Shown here one piece after another: positions 8,320 through 16,410 of a DNA stretch of 64,000 bases. The number at the start of each line of letters is the position of its first letter. Positions within the stretch are counted from its first letter, which is position 1. Source of the stretch: RHLJ01 sp965242845 (lineage in GTDB: Bacteria; Bacteroidota; Rhodothermia; Balneolales; Balneolaceae); the NCBI GenBank assembly GCA_965242845.1, contig CBDETC010000003.1:434001-498000 (forward strand), read 5' to 3'. The notes under the pieces are model-generated. The model saw nothing but the letters and a program-made list of their open reading frames with translations, was not told where the DNA came from and did no database searches. The position numbers and the translations under genes were made by a program.

Positions 8320-8421
8320 ATGGTGACAGTTATGAGAGACAAGACAACATATTGGCAAGGTAGTTTGGTATTTACTTTACCCATCATCATTATCCTTTTA
8401 TACATTTTACTTTTTCTTTAA
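8320..8421 (+). CDS. Possible 33-residue single-span membrane protein
   Basis: An ATG at 8320 (or an in-frame ATG at 8332) opens 33 (or 29) codons. A short charged start (MRDKTTYWQG) is followed by an unbroken hydrophobic stretch of about 19 residues ending at a TAA at 8419-8421, the layout of a small single-pass membrane protein. It fills the otherwise empty 8189-8479 gap before priA. No strong ribosome binding site is visible, and T-rich DNA can give hydrophobic peptides by chance. Confidence 0.33.
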   Translation: MVTVMRDKTTYWQGSLVFTLPIIIILLYILLFL

Positions 8422-8479
8422 GGTTGATTTGAGTGTTTGAATTGGAGTAGCTTACTATTTCACAATCAAACACAAATTA

Positions 8480-10909
8480 TTGGGCATATACGCTGATATA
8501 GCATTTCCTACTGCGGTACGAAGATTATTTACCTATCAGGTTTCAGAGACGCTTGAAGGGCAGTTGAAGACTGGAATGAGGGTTTGGGCACCGTTTCGAA
8601 CTTACAATGCCATTGGGGTAGTTGTTAGGATTCATGATCAAACACCGGATTTTGAGGTAAAGCCAATTCGGGAAATTCTTGATGAAAATCCGGTACTAGA
8701 TCGTTCTTTACTTAAACTTACGGAGTGGGTGCATCAGTTTTATTTTACCAGTTGGGGAGAGGCGATCCAGGCAGCACTTCCTGCTGGACTTAATTTTGTG
8801 TCCAAGGAATTTGTGAGGATAAACCCCATTCAACTCAACCAAAAGCTAAGTGAAGCAGAGCGAAAGGTTGTGGACGAGGTAGCATCACACGAGAAACTTG
8901 CACTCACAGATGCAAATAATCGTTGGCGTAGTTCTGGGGTCTCAGTTTCGAAGCTCATTAAAAAACGAGTACTGGAAGTTTGGGAAGAGCCATTTATGAA
9001 AGTGGATCCCAAAACTGAAAAAGAATGGGATTGGATAGAAGGGAAGTCGGCACAAATAGCCGAGGAGTTTTTGGAGAGTTCAGCGGGAAGACCATCGAAA
9101 TGGAAAACGGCATTGTCAGCTCTTGCTCAAACTGATCTTCCCAAGAGGGATGCTCAACTTTTAGAAATACCAGGATTCGATAGTAGTACTAAAAGAAGAC
9201 TACAGGATGATGGATGGATTCATTTTAAGAAGGTCGAAAAGGAGTTTAATCTGAATCTGGAATACGAGCCTGGCTTAATAAAAAAGTTAAACAAGGAGCA
9301 ACAGGAAGCCTTTCATACCATTCAAGAATCCATTCAAAAAGAACAATTTGATAACTATTTGTTGTATGGAATCACTGGCAGTGGCAAAACCGAGGTTTAT
9401 ATTCATGCCCTGAATGAAATTCTTTTAAAAGGTAAAGGAGGGATAATTCTGGTTCCGGAAATTTCCCTGACTCCACAAACGGTTTCCCGGTTCTATAAGG
9501 TTTTTGGGGATGAGATTGCAGTACTTCATAGTAGAATGAGTGACCGAGAGCGGTTACAGGCCTGGAATGCTCTAAAAAATGGCAAGAAAAAAATAGCTAT
9601 CGGAGCACGATCTGCGGTATTCGCCCCAGTGCAAAATCTGGGATTGATCGTAATTGATGAAGAACATGATGGGTCTTATAAACAAGAAGATCCTTCTCCC
9701 CGATACCATGCTCGCGAAGTAGCCATTGTTCGTGCTAACTCAGAGAAAGCGGTGGTGGTAATGGGGTCTGCGACGCCCAGCATGCAGGCCTTACATATGG
9801 CAGCAAAAGGAAAATGTAAGCTATTGACCTTGAAAACCAGGCACGCTGAAGCCCGGCTTCCGGAGGTGAATATCATTGATCTGAAGCAATATACCGGCGC
9901 TATGAAACAGAGCCTTGCTGCTCCATTATACGATGCGATTAAGCAAGCTTTGTCCAGGAAAGAGCAGGTAATCTTGTTATTTAACCGAAGAGGTTTCGCT
10001 AACTACTTGCAATGTGCAACCTGTGGTCATATTCCTCAAAGTCCGGAATGCTCAGTAAGTCTTACTTATCACAAACGAAGAAACCTGTTACTCTGCCACT
10101 ACTCCGGATATTCCAGGCGGGCAGATACCCATTGTGAGAAGTGTGGATCTGCTAACCTGTTAATCCGAGGTTCGGGAACACAACAAGTGGAAGAAAATCT
10201 GGAGGAGCTATTCCCAGAGGCCAGTATTCTCCGGTTTGATAAAGACTCAACGAGCAATAAAGGCGCTCATGAAAAAATTCTGGCAAAATTTGGGAATCAA
10301 GAGGCAGATATTCTAATTGGAACCCAATTGGTAGCCAAAGGCCTTGATTTTCCAAATGTAACGGTAGTTGGTGTAATTGATGCGGATACCGAATACGCAT
10401 TTCCTTCTTTTCAATCACACGAGCGAATGTATCAGTTGCTGAGCCAGGTATCTGGTAGGTCTGGAAGGGGAGAAAAACCAGGTCACGTATTTATTCAAAC
10501 CCGGCAGCCGGAGAATCCAGCCATCCAGTTTGCAAAACTCCATGATCATGAGGGATTTGCTAAAGAAGAAATGGGCTTCCGCAAACCATTGAATTACCCT
10601 CCTTATTCAAGGCTTATCAAATTTGTATTTAAAGGCAGGCAGGAGCATGAAGTAGTTCAGGCTTCAGAAAATCTGAAAAGAGTAGCGTCGAAGGTAGTAC
10701 CCGACATGGAAGTACTAGGTCCTTCATCTTCTTCAATCGGATGGATGAACAAAAATTACATATGGGAGATGTTACTTAAGCTGGATACGGAAAAAGGCGC
10801 TCAGTATATCGAAGCGGTACTAACAAAAATAATGGAAGTTTATACCGCAGAATCAGGCATAAGCAATTCGAGGGTCAGGATAAATATAAATGTGGATGCA
10901 ATGCGCTAA
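8480..10909 (+). CDS. priA: Primosomal protein N' (replication restart helicase PriA)
   Basis: Superfamily 2 helicase that reloads the replisome at stalled forks. It shows the N-terminal 3'-DNA-binding domain (YADIAFPTAVRRLFTYQV), Walker A GITGSGKT at 297-304, DEEH at 392-395, and motif VI region QVSGRSGRGEKPG. The start is a TTG at 8480, where the family begins; no ATG fits. The zinc-binding insertion is unusual: the expected eight cysteines are C511, C514, S520, C523, C538, S541, C551 and C554, so one zinc site is intact and the other has lost two of four ligands to serine. Length 809 is normal and the helicase motifs look intact. Confidence 0.95.
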   Translation: MGIYADIAFPTAVRRLFTYQVSETLEGQLKTGMRVWAPFRTYNAIGVVVRIHDQTPDFEVKPIREILDENPVLDRSLLKLTEWVHQFYFTSWGEAIQAALPAGLNFVSKEFVRINPIQLNQKLSEAERKVVDEVASHEKLALTDANNRWRSSGVSVSKLIKKRVLEVWEEPFMKVDPKTEKEWDWIEGKSAQIAEEFLESSAGRPSKWKTALSALAQTDLPKRDAQLLEIPGFDSSTKRRLQDDGWIHFKKVEKEFNLNLEYEPGLIKKLNKEQQEAFHTIQESIQKEQFDNYLLYGITGSGKTEVYIHALNEILLKGKGGIILVPEISLTPQTVSRFYKVFGDEIAVLHSRMSDRERLQAWNALKNGKKKIAIGARSAVFAPVQNLGLIVIDEEHDGSYKQEDPSPRYHAREVAIVRANSEKAVVVMGSATPSMQALHMAAKGKCKLLTLKTRHAEARLPEVNIIDLKQYTGAMKQSLAAPLYDAIKQALSRKEQVILLFNRRGFANYLQCATCGHIPQSPECSVSLTYHKRRNLLLCHYSGYSRRADTHCEKCGSANLLIRGSGTQQVEENLEELFPEASILRFDKDSTSNKGAHEKILAKFGNQEADILIGTQLVAKGLDFPNVTVVGVIDADTEYAFPSFQSHERMYQLLSQVSGRSGRGEKPGHVFIQTRQPENPAIQFAKLHDHEGFAKEEMGFRKPLNYPPYSRLIKFVFKGRQEHEVVQASENLKRVASKVVPDMEVLGPSSSSIGWMNKNYIWEMLLKLDTEKGAQYIEAVLTKIMEVYTAESGISNSRVRININVDAMR

Positions 10910-10967
10910 AAACTTGCAATAGGTTTCAGAAAGTAAGTATTTACGCCCGAACTCATAAACATCACAC

Positions 10968-12905
10968 ATGGGCGAGCAAAGAGTAAAACTAGCTAAGACT
11001 AACGAAGAAGTTCAGAACTTCATGAAGAATGTTCTAAAGGATGTTAGAGCATTAGAAAAAATGTTAGAGGAAGAGTGGTTTGAGACAGATATAATTCGAA
11101 TTGGTGCAGAACAGGAGCTTTGCTTAATCAATCAGCAAGCCAAACCTTTTTTTGAAGCCCCGGATGTATTGGAAAAGCTCGGTGGAGATAGTGATAATTT
11201 TACTACTGAGTTTGCAAAGTTTAATCTGGAGATCAATGTAAATCCACCGCTCGAGTTTAAAGGGAACTGCCTCTCACAAATGGAGCATAATCTCCAAAAG
11301 AATGTGGAGCAAGTACGAGCAGCGGCGGATGAATTTGGTGCAGAGGTATTACTAACTGGAATCCTTCCTACGATTAGAAAGGCGGATGTAAGTATGGATA
11401 GCCTAACTCCAATCCCAAGATATAAAGCTCTTTGTGAAGCCATCGATAATTTGCGGGGAAAAGAATACGAGCTTCGAATCCAGGGTATGGATGAACTACT
11501 CATGAAGTTCGATACCCCAATGCTGGAAGGATGTAATACGGGTTTTCAAATTCATCTACAGATAAAACCCAATGAGTTTGTTTCGAAGTATAATGTAGCT
11601 CAGGCTATTACTGCCCCGGTTCTTGCCAGCGCAGTAAACTCTCCATTATTCCTCGGAAAACGATTATGGGCAGAAACTCGAATAGCTTTATTTCATCAGT
11701 CCGTGGATACACGTGGAGTGGGTGACCATATTCGGGAAAGCAGTCCGCGGGTTATGTTCGGAACCGACTGGCTAAGAAATTCTATTCTGGATATCTATAA
11801 AGAAGACATATCAAGGTTCAGGGTATTGCTTAGTTCCGATGTAGAGGAAAATGCCGAGCAACTGATTAAGGAAGGCATCGTGCCACAGTTAATGGCCTTA
11901 AAAGTTCATAATGGGACTGTTTATCGATGGAACCGACCTTGCTATGGTGTTGGTGGAGGAAAACCCCATTTAAGAATTGAGAACAGAGTGCTTCCTTCAG
12001 GTCCTACTGTGATTGATGAAATGGCCAATACAGCGTTTTGGCTCGGGCTTTTAAATGGTTTTGAAGATGAGCATCCGGATATCACTAAAGAGCTTGAGTT
12101 TGATGATGCACGAATGAATTTCTTTGCTGCTTCAAAAATGGGTATGGATACCAAGTTTGAGTGGACAGGTGGAAGAAAGGTTACTGCAAAGGATTTAATT
12201 CAAGATGAGCTTTTACCAATAGCCCGATCAGGATTAGAAAAAGCCGAGGTTGATAAATCGGATATTGATACCTACCTGGGAGTATTGGAAGATCGGATTG
12301 AATCTTCACAGACAGGAGCTTACTGGGTAGTGAAGTCATATTCGAATCTTATCAAAGAGAATAACAAGGAACATGCGGTCTCTGCTATCACTACGTCCAT
12401 GCTCAAAAACCAGAAGAAAGGTGAGCCGGTACATAAATGGGGATTGGCCAGAGTTGAAGATATGGATCACTGGAAACCATCCAGTTTGATTGTAGAAGAG
12501 TTTATGACTACCGATTTGTTTACAGCTCGTAAAGAGGATTTAATCGAGTTTACAGGGAACTTGATGGACTGGAGAAAAATCAGGTATGTGCCTATCGAAG
12601 ATGATCAAAAGCACCTTATTGGGCTGGTATCAATGAGGATGATGATTCGGGAATATGCGAAAGCAGCCGTAGAAGGAGAGGAAATCACAAATCGACCAAT
12701 TAGTGATTTCATGATTCATAACCCGATAACCATCCACCCTGAAGCGTCAATACTGGAAGCAATGAACATCATGCAGACTCAAAAAATAGGATGTCTTCCG
12801 GTAGTGAAGAATAGTCGTTTAGTTGGTATTATTACCGAAGGTAATTTCATGGATATCACGCGGAGGTTATTATTAGCTCTTGCGGATGAAAAGGACGGCA
12901 AATAG
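10968..12905 (+). CDS. GCS2-type glutamate-cysteine ligase-like protein fused to two CBS domains
   Basis: Residues about 30-480 resemble the carboxylate-amine ligase family GCS2 (IGAEQELCLIN, FNLEINVNPP, GFQIHLQI, GGGKPHLRIENRVLPSGPT). These enzymes use ATP to join glutamate to an amine, in the classical case cysteine. The C-terminus (about 508-640) holds a CBS pair (VEEFMTTDLFTA and ISDFMIHNPITIHPEASILEAM), which usually senses adenine nucleotides. The fusion suggests energy-state control of the ligase. It is followed after 3 bases by an AstE/AspA-type hydrolase that removes acyl groups, so the two may act on one pathway. The substrate is not shown by the sequence. Confidence 0.82.
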   Translation: MGEQRVKLAKTNEEVQNFMKNVLKDVRALEKMLEEEWFETDIIRIGAEQELCLINQQAKPFFEAPDVLEKLGGDSDNFTTEFAKFNLEINVNPPLEFKGNCLSQMEHNLQKNVEQVRAAADEFGAEVLLTGILPTIRKADVSMDSLTPIPRYKALCEAIDNLRGKEYELRIQGMDELLMKFDTPMLEGCNTGFQIHLQIKPNEFVSKYNVAQAITAPVLASAVNSPLFLGKRLWAETRIALFHQSVDTRGVGDHIRESSPRVMFGTDWLRNSILDIYKEDISRFRVLLSSDVEENAEQLIKEGIVPQLMALKVHNGTVYRWNRPCYGVGGGKPHLRIENRVLPSGPTVIDEMANTAFWLGLLNGFEDEHPDITKELEFDDARMNFFAASKMGMDTKFEWTGGRKVTAKDLIQDELLPIARSGLEKAEVDKSDIDTYLGVLEDRIESSQTGAYWVVKSYSNLIKENNKEHAVSAITTSMLKNQKKGEPVHKWGLARVEDMDHWKPSSLIVEEFMTTDLFTARKEDLIEFTGNLMDWRKIRYVPIEDDQKHLIGLVSMRMMIREYAKAAVEGEEITNRPISDFMIHNPITIHPEASILEAMNIMQTQKIGCLPVVKNSRLVGIITEGNFMDITRRLLLALADEKDGK

Positions 12906-12908
12906 TAG

Positions 12909-13859
12909 ATGCAACTTATTGAAGAAGAACAACGGTTGAAACCTGGTTCAAGGGCAGACCATTACATTGGAGATTTAACAGGATTAAATCCCGGGCCTAC
13001 AATTATAGCAATGGCAGGGATTCACGGAAACGAAGCTACAGGTGTTTCTGCGGTTGCCCGAATCATAGAACTTTTGGAGCCTTACGAGGAGAAGTTAAAT
13101 GGGCGGGTTTTAGGATTAAAAGGAAATATAGCTGCCTTAAAAACTGGCCGTCGTTTTATTGATGAGGATATGAATCGGCTTTGGAGAACTTCGCTTCTAG
13201 ATAAAATTAGAAGGACCGGGTCTCGACAGCTGCCAAGCATAGATCGCGTAGAAGTAAAAAAAGTATTACAGATCTTAGACCCGATTATGCTTTCTGATCA
13301 GGAAGTCATTTATGTCGACTTACATACATTCTCTGGTTCTGGAGGGATGTTTTTAATCGCAGCTGGAACAGATAACGAATCCGAAGTTCTTTCGGCACTG
13401 GAAATACCCCAGGTTTTTGGTATTGATAAGTCTTTGCAGGGAACTTCCATGGATTATGCTGAGCATGCAGGGAAATTCGGCTTTGCTTTTGAGGCTGGGT
13501 CTCATGGTTCGGATGATGCTGAGGAAAATGCCTTTATAGGGTTATCCATTTTGCTGGTGAATCTTGGAGTTATCTCGAAAGAGATCATCCCCGGCTTTGA
13601 TGAACAAGTGGCTTCTTTGAAGGAAAAAGTAAAAGACTTCCCCAGGAAGGTTGAATACCTGTATAAGCATATTGTAGAAGAAGGTGACAACTTTGTGATG
13701 AATGCAGGATTCAAAAATTTTGATAAAGTACAGGAAGGAGATTGGCTGGCCTCTGATATTAATGGAAAGATATCAGCTCTTTCTGATGGGTATCTATTAA
13801 TGCCTCTATACCAGGAGCAGGGAAATGATGGCTTTTTTATTGTGAGGGAATGTGAGTAA
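12909..13859 (+). CDS. Succinylglutamate desuccinylase/aspartoacylase family zinc hydrolase
   Basis: M14-like zinc carboxypeptidase fold of the AstE/AspA family. Zinc ligands are H39 and E42 in GIHGNE and H139 in VDLHTFSG; the catalytic glutamate is probably E195 in FEAGSH; the N89-R90 pair in EDMNRLW fits the substrate carboxylate site. These enzymes cleave N-acyl amino acids. The C-terminal 100 residues form a beta-rich domain. It sits 3 bases after the GCS2-CBS gene and overlaps scpB by 8 bases. The arginine degradation genes that go with true astE are absent here, so the substrate is open. Confidence 0.85.
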   Translation: MQLIEEEQRLKPGSRADHYIGDLTGLNPGPTIIAMAGIHGNEATGVSAVARIIELLEPYEEKLNGRVLGLKGNIAALKTGRRFIDEDMNRLWRTSLLDKIRRTGSRQLPSIDRVEVKKVLQILDPIMLSDQEVIYVDLHTFSGSGGMFLIAAGTDNESEVLSALEIPQVFGIDKSLQGTSMDYAEHAGKFGFAFEAGSHGSDDAEENAFIGLSILLVNLGVISKEIIPGFDEQVASLKEKVKDFPRKVEYLYKHIVEEGDNFVMNAGFKNFDKVQEGDWLASDINGKISALSDGYLLMPLYQEQGNDGFFIVRECE

Positions 13860-14610
13860 GAAAGAATTAAACGATTATCAATTTATAGATGGAAGTAGAC
13901 TTTCATCCGTAATTGAAGCACTCATTTTTGCTAGTGATGAGCCAATATCTGGCGAAAAGATCAGGAATATTATTGTCGAGAATGAAGATCAGATCGAGAT
14001 CAGTGAGGAAACCGTAGCTGAGTTTGTTGATAAGCTAAACGATCGATATGATGAAAATGGGCTGAGCTTCAGAATTGAGAAATTGGCTGGAGGATATACC
14101 TTTGTTACACAGTCGAAATACCATTATTGGCTCAGCATCTTTCAACACGAAAATGCTTTTCGAAAACTTTCCCAGTCTGCCATAGAAAGCCTTGCTATTG
14201 TAGCGTATCGCCAGCCGATTACTAAACCGGAGATTGATCAGATTCGGGGAGTGGATTCCGGGTACATCATCAGGCAGCTAATGGAGAAAGCTCTTGTTGA
14301 AGTAGCTGGAAGGGCAGATGGCCCGGGCAAGCCCCTTCTTTATAGAACAACCCGTCATTTTCTGCGCCATTTTGGATTGAATTCAGTAGCTGATCTCCCC
14401 AAGCCAAGAGAAATCGAAGAAATCCTTAAGGATGATGATATGGCAGAACATCGCCAGCTATTACTCGAACGTCAGCTTATGATGGAAGTTGAAGAGCAGC
14501 ATTCTGAAGTAGAGGAAGAAGAAACGAGTGTGAAGCCTGAAGTTGAAGAAGAGAATTCAGGATTAGACGGAGAAGAGAACTCCGAGGAAGGTTCCGATGA
14601 AGAAGAATAA
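13852..14610 (+). CDS. scpB: Segregation and condensation protein B
   Basis: Regulatory subunit of the SMC-ScpAB condensin that organises the chromosome. Residues about 15-185 carry two winged-helix domains (SSVIEALIFASDEPIS, then LSQSAIESLAIVAYRQPITKPEIDQIRGVDSG split over the family signature). Residues about 195-252 form a very acidic, low-complexity tail. The start is a GTG at 13852, overlapping the previous gene by 8 bases, and the end overlaps rluB by 14 bases. scpA is not in the window. The scpB-rluB pairing is common across bacteria. Confidence 0.95.
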   Translation: MSKKELNDYQFIDGSRLSSVIEALIFASDEPISGEKIRNIIVENEDQIEISEETVAEFVDKLNDRYDENGLSFRIEKLAGGYTFVTQSKYHYWLSIFQHENAFRKLSQSAIESLAIVAYRQPITKPEIDQIRGVDSGYIIRQLMEKALVEVAGRADGPGKPLLYRTTRHFLRHFGLNSVADLPKPREIEEILKDDDMAEHRQLLLERQLMMEVEEQHSEVEEEETSVKPEVEEENSGLDGEENSEEGSDEEE

Positions 14611-15427
14611 TTCGAGAAATAGCGGTAAGAAGTTTAAAAGTAAGAGCAATAAGAAAGCTAACGAGGTTGACCAGGACTACTCCCAGTCAGAAGAAATTAG
14701 ATTAAACAAATTCATTGCCCACGCAGGACTTTGCTCCAGGAGAGAGGCAGACAAGCTCATTGTTGATGGCAAAGTACAGGTGAATGGTAAGACAATTACT
14801 GAGATGGGCTTCAAAGTTCGAAGAAAAGACACGGTAGTTGTTGAGGGACAAAAGATATCTTTGGAGCCTTTTGTATATATCCTTCTCAATAAACCCAGAA
14901 ATACCATCACTACGACGGATGATGAAAAGGGAAGAAATACAGTGATGGATGAAGTTGAAGACGCTACTGGCTATCGTGTATATCCCGTAGGTAGATTAGA
15001 TCGAAATACCACCGGTTTATTATTACTAACCAACGATGGTGACTTAGCTCATCGTCTTATGCATCCGAGCTATAAAGTGAGAAAAACCTATGAAGTAGAA
15101 ACAGATCGTGAGCTTCAGGAAAAAGAGTTGGCTGAGTTTGCAGGAGGAATTAAACTTGAGGATGGCATTGTAAAAGGCTACAATATTAAAGTGTTCGGAG
15201 ATGTGAAGAACACATTTATTATTTCTGTTTTTGAAGGTCGTAATCGACTAATTCGTAGAATGGTCGAATATCACGGAACGGAAGTTACCAAGTTGAAACG
15301 AGTAGAATATGCAGGGTTAAATCTAAAGAATGTAGCGATGGGTAGATGGAGGTATCTCAAGCAGAAAGAAATCAATGATCTCCGACAACTAGTCAAATTA
15401 GATACGCTCGACTTTAGAAAGCAATAA
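14597..15427 (+). CDS. rluB: 23S rRNA pseudouridine synthase (RluB/RsuA family)
   Basis: A lysine/asparagine-rich N-terminus (1-30) is followed by an S4 RNA-binding domain (about 35-95, IRLNKFIAHAGLCSRREADK) and the pseudouridine synthase domain with GRLDRNTTGLLLLTND; D135 is the catalytic aspartate. The family modifies a uridine in helix 89 of 23S rRNA (RluB) or, for close relatives, other rRNA positions; the scpB neighbour and basic N-terminus favour RluB. It overlaps scpB by 14 bases and is followed after 1 base by the hydrolase gene. Confidence 0.92.
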   Translation: MKKNNSRNSGKKFKSKSNKKANEVDQDYSQSEEIRLNKFIAHAGLCSRREADKLIVDGKVQVNGKTITEMGFKVRRKDTVVVEGQKISLEPFVYILLNKPRNTITTTDDEKGRNTVMDEVEDATGYRVYPVGRLDRNTTGLLLLTNDGDLAHRLMHPSYKVRKTYEVETDRELQEKELAEFAGGIKLEDGIVKGYNIKVFGDVKNTFIISVFEGRNRLIRRMVEYHGTEVTKLKRVEYAGLNLKNVAMGRWRYLKQKEINDLRQLVKLDTLDFRKQ

Positions 15428-15428
15428 C

Positions 15429-16304
15429 ATGGAATTTGAGAATATCTCCATATCGTCAGGGCAAACCCCTTCGTCTGAAGGGCTCCCGATTCGATGGGAT
15501 TTATACTCGCCAATAAGCGGGACTAATAGACAGTTTCCTGTAATTCTTTTTCTTCATGGTTTCAAAGGCTTCAAGGATTGGGGCCCATTTCCAGATCTTT
15601 GTGAGGAGATCGCAAGGAGTGGATTCGGAGTAGTTGCTTTCAATTTTTCACTGAATGGGATAGGTGATAATAAAACCGAATTTGATCGATTGGACCTCTT
15701 TGCCAGGGAAACGTTCTCACAAGATATTCAGGATATCGATGCCATCATTAGTGCGCTTCAAAGGGGAGAAATTAAAGACTCTCACTCTCATCTAAATACT
15801 GATGTGATTGGAATATTAGGTCATTCAAGGGGCGGTCAAACAGCTATTGTAGCTGCTTCAAAATTTGATTCTATTCAATGTCTTGTGACCTGGTCAGCTG
15901 TAGCTAATTATCTCGAAAGATGGTCAGAAGCTCACAAGAAAGACTGGGAAGAAAAGGGGTTTACTGAGTTCAAGAATAGCCGAACAGGCCAGGTAATGAA
16001 ATTAGACCGGGTAGTATATGAAGATGCACTAGCTAATAAAGAGGATGTATTGGCTATTCATCGAGTTGAAAAGCTTCGAGTTCCATCCTTATTTATTCAC
16101 GCCCGTCAGGATGAAACGGTCCCTTATACCGATTCAGAAGAACTTCATATCAAGTGTGCTACTAAAGAAAAAGAACTGCGCCTGATCGCAAATACAGGGC
16201 ATACTTTGGGGGCTGCTCATCCCTTTGAAGAGGAAGATTTTCCTAAGCCATTTATGGAAGCTCTGGAGTGGTCGATTGGTTGGTTTAGAGAATACCTGAG
16301 ATAA
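15429..16304 (+). CDS. Alpha/beta hydrolase, dienelactone-hydrolase-like
   Basis: A 291-residue alpha/beta hydrolase without signal peptide. The oxyanion-hole region is FLHGFKGFKDWG, the nucleophile elbow is GHSRGGQ with Ser133, the acid is probably D228 in HARQDETVPY and the histidine H258 in NTGHTLG. Substrates of this family are esters or peptides of many kinds and cannot be told from sequence. It is the last gene of the run starting with the GCS2-CBS gene and begins 1 base after rluB. A weak hairpin (AAGCT/AGCTT at 16303-16318) with T-run follows the stop. Confidence 0.87.
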   Translation: MEFENISISSGQTPSSEGLPIRWDLYSPISGTNRQFPVILFLHGFKGFKDWGPFPDLCEEIARSGFGVVAFNFSLNGIGDNKTEFDRLDLFARETFSQDIQDIDAIISALQRGEIKDSHSHLNTDVIGILGHSRGGQTAIVAASKFDSIQCLVTWSAVANYLERWSEAHKKDWEEKGFTEFKNSRTGQVMKLDRVVYEDALANKEDVLAIHRVEKLRVPSLFIHARQDETVPYTDSEELHIKCATKEKELRLIANTGHTLGAAHPFEEEDFPKPFMEALEWSIGWFREYLR

Positions 16305-16340
16305 GCTGATTTTAGCTTTTAAAACTTTTACACGAATAAC

Positions 16341-16370
16341 TTGCTAAACAGGGTTGTTTGTTAGACTTTG
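16341..16370 (+). promoter_or_regulatory. Candidate promoter for the metalloprotease gene
   Basis: TTG at 16341-16343 and TAGACTTTG at 16362-16370 resemble the Bacteroidota -33 (TTG) and -7 (TAnnTTTG) elements, with one extra base in the -7 box and an 18-base spacer. It lies 40 bases before the start codon. This is a visual match only. Confidence 0.33.
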
Positions 16371-16410
16371 TTGGACTTTTTATTAAAACTAACAACCAAC
16401 TATTCTATTT

